Source: Lactarius indigo
Taxonomy: Eukaryota > Basidiomycota > Agaricomycetes > Russulales > Russulaceae
NCBI GenBank assembly: GCA_025766275.1
Contig: JAFKAC010000057.1
Location: 186,001-250,000, forward strand
Length of the DNA: 64,000 nt
Reading direction: 5' to 3'
Within the stretch, counting starts at the first letter, position 1; each line of letters begins with the position of its first letter. The translations under genes and the position numbers were made by a program. Below are positions 35,361-45,356 of this stretch, piece by piece. Under the pieces are notes generated by a model, which had not been told where the DNA came from, searched no databases, and saw nothing but the letters and a program-made list of their open reading frames with translations.

Positions 35361-36891
35361 GTGGCCGTAACAACAAGAGATCAGTGGACGAGCTTTCGTC
35401 CTTACTCGCTCCAAAGAAGAGGAGAATGTAACGTTCCTACGCGCTTTTTACAAGCTGCTAGTTGGAGAGAAAGACAAGAAGAGACCGGATACTTTGTGGA
35501 ATTCAACGGACCTAGCAGGTTCCGCCCAGTTGAGTTCAATTTCAACCACCTGTGTTGGGTAGAGGTTGCGTGGAACCCCATAGACTCCCAGTGGGACGCA
35601 ATACGACCAGCTGGACCTCGATATTGCTGCGACATCGACGCGTGAGAACTAAACACCAGATCAGACTGGGGCCCCATTGACGGGCAGGTACGAGAGCATT
35701 CGACAGGAGAGGTAGTATCAGAAGAGGAAAGCGAGAACGGACAAAGTCACAAAGAAAGCGACGGGAGAGAGCCAAATCAGACAGAAACGAGTGGAGGAGC
35801 CATACAAGACCTCCTTGTAGAACGAGCTGAGTCTGCACACATCACCGAACCAGAGCCAATTCACGTCCGATCCCCAGCCATCATGGCAACAATAACGCGT
35901 GCAATGGAGGAAGTCGCGATGGAAGAAGCGCATGTAATACAAAACGAAGCAAGGGACATCATCATGCCCATCAACCCAGAAACAGGAGTACGTATGACCG
36001 CGGACGACGCCGCAATCTTCAGAGCAATAGGCTTGGACAGGGGAGATCCCCCGTCAGAGCGACAACCAATGATGGAGCTACCCCCGGGAGTGGGAGGACC
36101 AGGAGAAGATCCGCCACCACCACCAGGAGGGGGTGTCCCGTTTGATTTACGAAGAACCGAACCACCAAGAAGGCCACCCCACGCCCCACCAGGAGGCGGA
36201 GGAGGCGGAGGAGGTGGAGACGGCGGAGGCGCCGGCGGCGGAGGGGGAAGCGACAGAGGACCCCCCAGCGAAAAATTAACTGGCGAGCCACCCTCTATTT
36301 TTGACGGAGACAGACTTAAAGTCGATCAATTCCTCACACAGTGGCACGTTTACTAGGGCATGAACCTAGATGCCCCCATCATGCGCAACGACTACAGGAG
36401 GTGCCTCCTGTTCCTATCATATATCAAGGGCGGAGCAGTCAGCGAATGGGTTCTATCCTTCCTGAACTGGCTTAACCGGCAAATACAACGAGGGATCAGT
36501 CCCTACACTCGGGGGCTGTGGGATGCCGTAGCAGACGGCTTCAGCCAACGATTCGAAAACACGCTAGAAAGAGAACAAGCGCAAGCCATACTCCGAAAAG
36601 GGTTTAAAATGACAGGAGAAGACATTGACAAGTACGTCAATGACTTTGAACAGTTGGCACGGAAAGCTCATTATCACCTCAACGAACCGCAAACCATCGA
36701 CCTATTCACGTCGGGTTTGCCCAAGGAACTATTCAAGAACGCGTTCCAGTTTGACGAGCCAACAACGTTTGACGACTGGAAGAGGGCGGTTCTCAAGAGG
36801 CAGAAGAATTACATTCACCTCAAAGCGAGACTTAACGAGTACAAAAACACGACGACCCCGATGAAGAAACAGACCGGCAACGCAGGGTGGG
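35361..36891 (+). pseudogene. Gag of gypsy element A, broken
   Basis: The sequence parallels the gag of element B. It has a TGA-interrupted early part (near 35642), a glycine-rich region, GEPPSIFDGDRLKVDQF, a TAG at 36356-36358 where element B has a Trp codon, and the retrotransposon gag block with KYVNDFEQLARKAHYHL. It ends at GNAGW where element B is inserted. The zinc knuckle of the same gag lies beyond B at 45010-45062. Confidence 0.88.
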
Positions 36892-37431
36892 TGTTACATT
36901 TCAACTCGGACTCGTGACTCATACCCTTACTGTACCGGTTGTCACTACGGCGGTAAGGTATATTAGTGACGGACTTACTTATGGTGATACAGTAGTGCGA
37001 TAGTGCGATAGGCGATAGGGACTTGATAGCTGACTGATGACTGACGCCACTAGTACTGGTACTAGTAGTATTAGGGTTCGCGTTGTTTCTGCGATACGTT
37101 GGACGCTACTTTACTGTGACTCATAGCAGCGCTTCAAAGCCTGCTCGACTTGTATTTAAACCGTCTTGTGAAGACCAAGATACGCCATCTTGGTCTTCTT
37201 GAATCGCCACTTTCTCTTCTCTTAAATCGCCACTCTATTTCTCTTCCTCTTCGCCTTTCAACGAACTCCGGCTTCGTGAGCAGCATCGTGAGAAGATCTG
37301 TCGGTGTGCCTTCGCGCATTCACTAGGACAGAAGCTTGGACCTTCGCGTCTTCAAGTCAACACCGTGATATATCGCTAAGTTGTTATTGCCATTCGTGCT
37401 CAAGTCGAGCTAACGTCGCGGCGACGTTACA
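36892..37431 (+). repeat. 5' LTR of gypsy element B
   Basis: The LTR has TG...CA ends and a TATA-like GTATTTAAA at 37152-37160. A perfect 12-bp hairpin (37170-37181 with 37187-37198) follows. It differs from the 3' LTR at six sites, each a CpG in one copy and TpG or CpA in the other; three are changed in each LTR. Confidence 0.95.
37152..37160 (+). promoter_or_regulatory. TATA-like box of the LTR promoter
   Basis: GTATTTAAA lies about 30 bp upstream of ATCTTGGTCTT (37187-37197). The same spacing is kept in the LTR of element A and the solo LTR, which suggests transcription starts at or near 37187. Confidence 0.6.
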
Positions 37432-37433
37432 TT

Positions 37434-37444
37434 AAGACCAAGAT
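37434..37444 (+). other. Candidate self-priming primer-binding site
   Basis: AAGACCAAGAT begins two bases after the 5' LTR. It is the exact reverse complement of ATCTTGGTCTT at 37187-37197, the expected 5' end of the transcript. I see no tRNA 3'-end complement here. Tf1 and its relatives prime reverse transcription with the first 11 nt of their own mRNA, and this has the same length and position. Confidence 0.65.
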
Positions 37445-37450
37445 ACCATC

Positions 37451-39517
37451 GTGGCCGTAACAACTAGAGACCAGTGGACGAGCTTTCGTCCGTATTCGAT
37501 CCCAAGAAGAGGAGAACGGAACGTCCCCACGCGCTTTTTACAAGCTGCCAGTTGGAGGGAGCGTCAAGAAGAAACCGGATACTTTGTAGAGTTTAACGGA
37601 CCTTCAAGGTTCCGCCCAGTTGAGTTTAACTTCGACCATCTGTGTTGGGTAGAAGTTACGTGGAATCCCGTAGACTCTCAGTGGGACGTCATACGGCCAA
37701 CCGGACCCAGATATTGTTGCGATATCGACGCACGAGAGCTCAATAGCAGAGCAGATTGGGGACCTATTGACGGGCAAGTACGAGAACACTCCACCGGAGA
37801 GGTAGTGTCAGAAGAAGAATCAGCGGAAGAAAGCGAAGGACGAGAGCCCAACCAAACCGAAACAAGCGGAGGAGCAATACAAGATCTCCTGCTAGAGCGA
37901 GCTGAGTCCGCACACATTACCGAACCAGAACCCATTCACATCCGATCCCCAGCCATTATGGCCACAATAACGCGAGCCATGGAAGAAGTCGCACTGGAAG
38001 AAGCGCGGGTGGTACAGGAGGAAGCAAGGGCCACTCTAATGCCCATCAACCCCGAAACAGGAGTGCACATGACCGCGGATGATGTCGCAATTTTTAGGGC
38101 AATAGGCTCCGACAGAGGAGACCCCCCATCCGAAAGACGACCAACGATGGAGTTACCCCCAGGTGTAGGGGGACCGGGAGACGACCCGCCACCGCCGCCT
38201 GGAGGGGGTGTTCCATTTGACCTACGAAGAACTGAACCGCCAAGAGGACCACCCCATGCCCCCCCTGGAGGTGGAGGAGGTGGAGGAGGTGGCGGTGGAG
38301 GCGGTGACGGAGGCGCTGGAGGAGCCGGGGATAGAGGACACCCCAGTGAAAAATTAACCGGCGAGCCACCCTCCATTTTTGACGGAGACCGACTTAAAGT
38401 CGACCAGTTTCTCACACAGTGGCATGTGTACTGGGGCATGAATCTAGACGCCCCCATCATGCGCAACGACTATAGGAGGTGCCTCCTATTTCTGTCTTAC
38501 ATCAAGGGAGGAGCAGTCAGCGAATGGGTTTTATCCTTCCTGAACTGGCTCAATCGACAAATACAACGAGGGATCAGCCCCTACACCCGAGGATTATGGG
38601 ACGCTGTAGCCGACGGATTCAGTCAGCGTTTCGAAAACACGCTGGAAAGAGAGCAAGCGCAAGCTATACTACGAAAAGGATTCAAGATGGTGGGAGAGGA
38701 TATTGACAAGTATGTCAACGACTTCGAACAGCTAGCACGGAAGGCTCACTACCACCTCAATGAACCGCAAACCATCGACTTGTTTACGTCGGGTTTGCCC
38801 AAGGAGCTGTTCAAAAACGCGTTTCAGTTTGACGAGCCCCAAACCTTCGACGACTGGAAACGGGCCGTCCTCAAACGACAGAAAAATTACATTCACCTTA
38901 AAGCAAGGCTCAACGAATACAAGAGCACGACGACTCAACCGAAGAAGCAGACTGGTAATGCGGGATGGGCACTGCCGCAGAATTTGCCCCAAACCAACCC
39001 ATGGGCCATGGACACATCCGCTGACCGTGCCAAGGTACGACTAGCCGGATCGGAGGAAATCGACTTCAACAAGCTGCCCCATCACGACTGGCCAGCGCCA
39101 CCCTTCCCTCCAAGAGGCGGCCCTGGAGCTCGAGGACGAGGAAGAGGCGGGTCCAGGAGAGACCTAAGGAACGTCCTTTGCTATAATTGTCATGCGCCAG
39201 GACACCTCTCACGAAATTGCCCGCACCCCCGACAACAGAGACAGTGGCAGAATCCTCCGTCCAGCAGTAGAATGACGGAAACTGCCTGGCCACCGCAATG
39301 GCCGGGGTCCCCGGGACCTGTCTCCCAATACGAACCATCGCTGCCAGGATACGCCACACCAGCACCCAGCGCGACGCCCGCGCCACAGATCAAAATGATA
39401 AAAACGGCGGGAGAACAGGCGAAGGAATGGCTTACGCAAGTAGCCAACAGCACGGATGAGGTTAAGGACCTCATACTTCAAGACTTGTGGGGAAAAGAGG
39501 GTTTTCAGAGCGCCTGA
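37451..39517 (+). CDS. Gag of gypsy element B
   Basis: The frame is open from just after the LTR to TGA at 39515-39517. There is no ATG until 37958; the only earlier candidate is a GTG at 37451, yet the 169 codons before 37958 are conserved in element A. The true start is therefore uncertain. Domains: an N-terminal region, an acidic stretch, a proline- and glycine-rich run (about residues 240-295), the retrotransposon gag domain (FDGDRLKVDQFL to NYIHLKARL, about 305-495), a zinc knuckle CYNCHAPGHLSRNC (about 576-589) and a Pro/Ser-rich tail. Gag forms the virus-like particle that packages element RNA. It overlaps pol at 39487-39517. Confidence 0.9.
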   Translation: MAVTTRDQWTSFRPYSIPRRGERNVPTRFLQAASWRERQEETGYFVEFNGPSRFRPVEFNFDHLCWVEVTWNPVDSQWDVIRPTGPRYCCDIDARELNSRADWGPIDGQVREHSTGEVVSEEESAEESEGREPNQTETSGGAIQDLLLERAESAHITEPEPIHIRSPAIMATITRAMEEVALEEARVVQEEARATLMPINPETGVHMTADDVAIFRAIGSDRGDPPSERRPTMELPPGVGGPGDDPPPPPGGGVPFDLRRTEPPRGPPHAPPGGGGGGGGGGGGGDGGAGGAGDRGHPSEKLTGEPPSIFDGDRLKVDQFLTQWHVYWGMNLDAPIMRNDYRRCLLFLSYIKGGAVSEWVLSFLNWLNRQIQRGISPYTRGLWDAVADGFSQRFENTLEREQAQAILRKGFKMVGEDIDKYVNDFEQLARKAHYHLNEPQTIDLFTSGLPKELFKNAFQFDEPQTFDDWKRAVLKRQKNYIHLKARLNEYKSTTTQPKKQTGNAGWALPQNLPQTNPWAMDTSADRAKVRLAGSEEIDFNKLPHHDWPAPPFPPRGGPGARGRGRGGSRRDLRNVLCYNCHAPGHLSRNCPHPRQQRQWQNPPSSSRMTETAWPPQWPGSPGPVSQYEPSLPGYATPAPSATPAPQIKMIKTAGEQAKEWLTQVANSTDEVKDLILQDLWGKEGFQSA

Positions 39518-42500
39518 ACCCGTCAGTCTGGGTGAGGGCTTTACGATGTAATTCTGTAATGGTGACAACGCGCTATCGATCTCTGCGAATTCCAGTGATT
39601 GTCCATACAAATTACCAAACGACTGAAACAAACGCACTGGTGGACTCCGGAGCCACCGATAATTTCATCAAACCAGGAATGGTGACACGGGCAGGAATCC
39701 CGGTACGGCCATTAGAAACACCGCGCAAAATATGGAATATAGACAACACGGAAAACAAAGCTGGGTTAATCACTCATTATGTTAACCTCGAAGTGAAAAC
39801 ACACGGACAGATCAAGAAGATGACCTTCTTGGTGACCGATCTCGGCAGCGAGGACATGGTACTGGGATATCCATGGCTGAGCGCCTTCGAGCCTACAATC
39901 AGCTGGGCAACAGCAACCATGCATCCAGATATGCAACCGGTAGTTCTGGCCACTACCGAGGAATTACTTACGACGCCCGCCATACGGGCCCTAATTGTCG
40001 CAGAAAAGGAAGCAATCATTCAAGAACTAGAAGACGAATCAACATTCGCCCGTGCCACTACTTCGACAGAATTGGCCATATCCGCAAAGCAACAACAAAC
40101 GGCAGCCGTGCTCCCCCCAGTATACACTGAATTTAGCATGCTATTCAACGAGCAGGCCTCGCATCGTTTCCCTCCGTCTCGGCCATGGGATCACGCCATC
40201 GACTTCAAGCCGTCGGCACCAGCGGCGATTGACTGCAAAATATACCCGATGACACAAAAGGAGGAAAGCAAGTTGAAGGACTTTCTCGACGAGAAGTTGA
40301 AACAGGGATATTTACGCCCTTCTATCTCCCCGTACGCCTCATCCTTCTTTTTTATCAAAAAGAAGGACGGAAAACTACGCCCGGTACAGGACTATCGAAT
40401 CATCAATTCCCATACGATACGCAACCAATACCCGCTGCCGCTAATCCAAGACCTCATCTTGGACCTCAGCAATGCACACATCTACACGAAACTCGATATC
40501 CGTTGGGGCTACAACAACATTCGCATTCGCGACGGCGATCAGGAAAAAGCGGCGTTCAAAACAAAATTCGGCCTCTTCGAGCCTACCGTCATGTTCTTCG
40601 GCCTTACCAACTCTCCTGCAACCTTTCAAGCGATGATGAATCATATTTATCGTGACACGATTGCGAAGCACGAACGACTGGGAACGACGATACGTGTCTA
40701 CATGGACAATATTGGTATCGCCACTCATTTTGACCATGATTTGACAGCCCATATCGACGCAGTCCGCGATGTTCTCAACATCGCACGGGAGCACGACCTC
40801 TACTTCAAACTCGAGAAGTGTCTCTTCCATCAACCGCGGATGGATTACCTGGGGGTAATCCTTGAGAGGGGGGTGACCCGAATGGACCCCGTAAAAGTTC
40901 AGGGAATCAAAGATTGGCCAACGCCAACAAAAGTCAAAGACGTTCGCTCGTTTCTCGGCTTTTGCAACTTTTACCGGCTCTTTATCCGCGGATTCGCAAG
41001 TCACGCAAAACCACTCACCAAATTGACACGAAAGGATGAAGAATGGAGGTGGACGGACAAAGAAGACAAAGCGTTCAACACTCTCAAACGCCTGGTAATG
41101 GAAGAACCCGTGCTGGCACACCCGGTCCTCCAAGACCCGTTCGAATTGGAGGTTGATGCCTCCGGATATGCGGTGGGAGCCGTACTGTTACAAAGGAAAG
41201 CTGACGGAAAGCGACACCCTATAGGCTATTACTCTGCCACGCTTTCGGAGGCGGAATGAAACTACGACATTTATGATCTGGAGTTGCTCGCAATAGTCAA
41301 GGCACTGTGGAACTGGAGACCGCTGCTCGCGGGAGCCCCGCACAAGATCAAAATATACTCAGATCACCTCAACCTGCAATATTGGAAGTCGCCACAGAAG
41401 ATTAGTAGACGAGTTGCTAGGGAAGTGCTCGAGCTCTCGGAGTATGACTTCGAAATCCACCACATCAAAGGGAAGAACAACGGCAGAGCAGATGCGCTGT
41501 CAAGACGCCCAGACTACAACCAAGGGGTAAGCGACAACAGTGAAGTTGTTGTCCTACCCCCCGAAGTCTTCGTAAGAACCCTCAACACCGCACGAACCTT
41601 CACGGCCAATCCAAATTTGCTACAACCAAGACATCAACAAGACGACGAGGTAATTAAGATGTGGACAGACCCCCATCGCCTCAAGAAGATAGACGGGGAG
41701 TGGTATAAAGACGGCAGGTTCGTGATAACTGGGCCAGCATCCACATACCGAGTGCTGATACACGATCACCACGATCTGCCAATACACGGACACCCGGGCA
41801 TCGCGAGGACACAACGAATTCTGGAACGACACTATTGGTGGCCGCGACTGCGAAGAGACGTATACGAGTACGTGCAAGGCTGCGCGGAATGCCAAAGGAA
41901 CAAGGTCAACACAAGACCCATACGGGCCCCGCTACACCCTATCACGCCGGAGCTAGAGGCAACCCCCTTTCAGACGGTCACCATAGACTTCATCACCAAA
42001 CTCCCATCGTCCAAAGAGTACGACAGTATACTAACGGTCACAGATCACGACTGCAGCAAGGCCTCCGTCTTTATTCCATGTCGAGAGGAAATAACCGCGG
42101 AAGAAACGGCAGCCCTGTACGTCGCTCATGTGTTCAAACGCTTCGGGTTACCTCGCAAATGTATCAGTGACCGAGACCCCCGATTCGCGTCGAAGTTCAC
42201 CAGGGAAGTATGCCGCATTCTAGGCATCCAGCAAAATATATCGACTGCATACCACCCACGCACCGACGGACAGTCCGAGCGCACCAACCAATGGTTGGAA
42301 CAATACCTACGTTTCTGGGTAAATGAGCGGCAGGACAACTGGTCCGCTTATCTACCAATCGCCGAATTCGCGCACAACAACTGGCCCCACGAACACACAA
42401 GACAATCGCCATTCCAGCTTCTGATGGGATATAACCCGCAAGCGGACTGGACTGATAAGCCATCCCCCCTTCCTCAGGTCACGAGACGGCTGACACAGTT

Positions 42501-44232
42501 AAAAGAAGCAAGAGAGGACGCCCAGCGGCTCATGAAGAGGGCGCAAGAAGCATGGGTCCGTAATAAAGATACGCCCAAGTTCAAAATTGGAGATCTTGTA
42601 TGGTTAGAAGGCAAACACCTTTGCACCAATCAACCCACGGCGAAATTAGCGGCGCGACGCCACGGCCCCTTTCAGGTGACACAGGTGATGTCCCCCTACA
42701 ATTATCGATTAGAACTTCCCACGCAGTGGAGTATCCACCCAGTGTTCCACATCGATCTTCTCACACCGTACAAACAAACGCCCTTTCATGGAGAGAATTT
42801 CACACGACCACCGCCCGAGCTAGTCGATGGGGAAGAGGAATACGAAGTCAAGGCCATTCTGGACTCCCGGCACTTCGGCAGAGGAAGGTGACTCCAATAC
42901 CTCGTCAAGTGGAAGGGGTACCCAGACTCGGAGAATCAGTGGGTCAACAAGAGTGACATCTTTGCGCCGGAAGCGCTCCGCCTGTATCAGGAAACACAAG
43001 CACGCGAGACAACAGTTAAAAGGGGTTCCACCGGGGCAGAGGAAAGTCATCCCCTATTCCTTCGCTCTATCACCTCCACTCTCATGCCCACTTCCCCTCT
43101 GCGACATGTCACCCAAGCGATCCTCCTCGACTCCCTTGCAGAAGACGCTCGGGTCCTCCTCGCTGAAGACGACGAGACCGAGGTTCCCAACACCCAAATC
43201 ACCCCGTACACACCTGTCGGCCAGCCAGAGGGCCGCATCACCGCACAAGAATGGGCGAACGTCCTCGCCCAGTTTCCCGACCCCACGCAACAGCCCAACG
43301 ACGAATCCGCCGTCGTCCACGTCTTCTGTGACGAACGAGGGGACCGCGAACCCATCGCGGCCATTCCCCCAAGCGACGACCTCATCGGCGTTCGCGGAGT
43401 TTTCCCGTGCAACAACGAGCGCTCAAGCTCTCCTGGAGTACGAGTTGGACGGCTGGAGGAGGGTGGCGGCGGAGTGGCAGAAGGAACAGTTAGACTCAGC
43501 CGCGGCCCGACTGAGAGAGATGCGAGAGCGGCGGCAGCGATGGAGGCTGCTGAGGCTGGCCATGACAACGACGATTACTACCCGGCACGCCACGCCTTCC
43601 TTCGAACGAAAAGTGACCCTACTAATCCCCGCATCACGCCCTGGCTCGTCAATTCCAACGGGTCCGCCATGTACCGAGGACGTGTGCGTGTACCAGGCGC
43701 CGCCGAGCACCGCCCATTCACCACCGCTGACGACCCAGCGCACGTTATTGCGCCTGAAGGGTTCAGGGCAAATCGACGACCCCATCACATTCCATACCCC
43801 ATCACCGGGCCCGACGGAGTAGAGCGGGACGCTTCCCACGTCCAGATCATTGGAGGGGCGGACCCTCTCATACTGGGAGTCATACCGGGCTCCCCTCACT
43901 TATACGGTAAGCCCCTCTACGCCGAGCCCCACGTCAGCACCGCGCTGCGCCCCACGTACCCTCACGAAGACCTCGTCATCTTCGCCGCGGACCGTGTCAC
44001 GGACCGCGCTCTCAACCGTATCAACGACGAGACGCTCACCGCGGAGGTCACGCGCTACCGCGCGGCCAGCTTTGAGCTGGAACGACTTCGGGCGAGGGTA
44101 GCGCAGCTGCGAGACATGATCGCCTGTGCGCAAAGCGACCGCCAGGACTCCATCTATCGGTTGGAGCGCGCTACGGCACTCGAGCGCATCGCCGACGAAC
44201 AGAGCGACTGGGCCCCGTGGGACTTTCGGTGA
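39487..44232 (+). pseudogene. Pol of gypsy element B: PR-RT-RNaseH-IN-chromodomain, two stops
   Basis: One frame runs from the gag overlap to TGA at 44230-44232, broken by TGA at 41257-41259 and 42889-42891. In order: aspartic protease with ALVDSGATDNF (about 39640); RT with DYRIINSHTIRNQYPLPL, TKLDIRWGYNNIRI and YMDNIG at 40699-40716, where YMDD is expected; RNase H with LEVDASGYAVGAVLL; an integrase with H-x-H and C-x2-C zinc residues (HGHPG...CAECQ), Asp in TIDFITKLP, Asp in SDRDPRF and Glu in QSERTNQW; and chromodomain QYLVKWKGYPDSENQW after the second stop. About 400 more residues follow, with a helical end. Relatives have Arg (CGA) at or near both stop positions, so both are probably C-to-T changes at CpG. 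The copy can no longer make active Pol. Confidence 0.9.
39490..39505 (+). other. Candidate -1 frameshift site, gag to pol
   Basis: In the gag frame the sequence reads TGG GGA AAA GAG GGT TTT CAG. This contains two heptamers of the X XXY YYZ form, G GGA AAA and G GGT TTT, inside the gag-pol overlap. Pol lies in the -1 frame. Both heptamers are kept in element A at about 45327-45344. Confidence 0.6.
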
Positions 44233-44249
44233 GCCTGGGGTCTCACGCT

Positions 44250-44263
44250 AAAAAGGAGGGTGA
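44250..44263 (+). other. Polypurine tract
   Basis: The purine-rich run AAAAAGGAGGGTGA lies directly before the 3' LTR at 44264, as expected for the plus-strand primer. Only one T interrupts it. Confidence 0.75.
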
Positions 44264-44803
44264 TGTTACATTTCGACTCGGACTCGTGACTCATACCCTT
44301 ACTGTACCGGTTGTCACTACGGCGGTAAGGTATATTAGTGACGGACTTACTTACGGTGATACGGTAGTGCGATAGTGCGATAGGCGATAGGGACTTGATA
44401 GCTGACTGATGACTGACGCCACTAGTACTGGTACTAGTAGTATTAGGGTTCGCGTTGTTTCTGCGATACGTTGGACGCTACTTTACTGTGACTCATAGCA
44501 GCGCTTCAAAGCCTGCTCGACTTGTATTTAAACCGTCTTGTGAAGACCAAGATACGCCATCTTGGTCTTCTTGAATCGCCACTTTCTCTTCTCTTAAATC
44601 GCCACTCTATTTCTCTTCCTCTTCACCTTTCAACGAACTCCGGCTTCGTGAGCAGCATCGTGAGAAGATCTGTCGGTGTGCCTTCGCGCATTCACTAGGA
44701 CAGAAGCTTGGACCTTCACGTCTTCAAGTCAACACCGTGATATATCGCTAAGTTGTTATTGCCATTCGTGCTCAAGTTGAGCTAACGTCGCGGCGACGTT
44801 ACA
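44264..44803 (+). repeat. 3' LTR of gypsy element B
   Basis: It is 540 bp and has the same ends as the 5' LTR. Six transitions separate the two LTRs. It is followed by the GTGGG duplication and the continuation of element A. Confidence 0.95.
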
Positions 44804-45356
44804 GTGGGCACTTCCACAAAACTTCCCACAAACAAATCCATGGGCAATGGACACTTCGGCCGACCGCGCCAAAGTACGCCTGGCCGGGTCCGAAGAAATC
44901 GATTTCAACAAGTTGCCCCACCACGATTGGCCAGCGCCGCCGTTCCCACCATGGGGAGGTCCAGGAGCTAGAGGACGAGGAAGGGGCGGATCTAGGAGGG
45001 ACCTAAGGAACGTCCTTTGCTATAACTGTAACGCCCCAGGCCACCTCTCACGAAACTGCCCGTACCCCCGACAGCAGAGACAATGGCAGAATGCCCCGTC
45101 TAGCAGCCGAATGACGGAGACAGCCTGGCCCTCGCAATGGCCGGGATCCCCGGGACCTACGTCCCAATACGAACCATCGCTACCGGGGTATGCGACGCCA
45201 GCACCCAGCGCAACACCTGCGCCACAGATCAAAACGGCGAAAACGGTGGGGGAACAGGCAAAGGAATGGCTGACACAAGTAGCCAATAGCACGGATGAGG
45301 TAAAGGACCTCATACTTCAGGACCTATGGGGAAAAGAGGGTTTTCAGAACGCCTGA
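44804..45356 (+). pseudogene. Gag C-terminal part of gypsy element A
   Basis: It contains MDTSADRAKVRLAGSEEID, a Gly/Arg-rich stretch, the CCHC knuckle and a Pro/Ser-rich tail ending at TGA (45354-45356). It joins in frame to the gag part at 35361-36891 when element B and one GTGGG copy are removed. Confidence 0.88.

Larger units (their letters stand above)
34803..36891 (+). mobile_element. Gypsy element A, left portion (5' LTR and gag)
   Basis: This is a Ty3/gypsy retrotransposon inserted in the DUF6532 gene. The 5' LTR is 34803-35341 (539 bp, TGTCAC...TTACA). A gag frame follows and is cut at 36891 by gypsy element B. Element A resumes at 44804 and is cut again at 46350 by the KDZ transposon; its 3' end is outside the window. 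It belongs to the same family as the solo LTR at 6174-6716 and is related to element B. Confidence 0.9.
36892..44803 (+). mobile_element. Gypsy element B, full length, chromodomain type
   Basis: This complete 7912-bp Ty3/gypsy element has two 540-bp LTRs (36892-37431 and 44264-44803). The perfect 5-bp duplication GTGGG (36887-36891 and 44804-44808) lies inside the gag of element A. Order: LTR, self-priming-type site, gag, -1 shifted pol (protease, RT, RNase H, integrase, chromodomain, extra C-terminal region), polypurine tract, LTR. The LTRs differ at six positions. Two premature TGA codons and an altered RT motif make this copy non-autonomous. Confidence 0.96.

Noticed and set aside
37936..38466. 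Minus-strand open frame of 176 codons, proline- and glycine-rich
   Set aside because: It is the antisense of the glycine-rich part of gypsy gag; its composition explains the lack of stops.
40441..41133. Minus-strand open frame of 230 codons
   Set aside because: It is antisense to conserved RT sequence of gypsy B and shows no family motif of its own.
43047..43568. Minus-strand open frame and a second plus-strand frame over the Pol C-terminal region
   Set aside because: The pol frame continues from the chromodomain through this stretch, while the others are GC-rich shadows.
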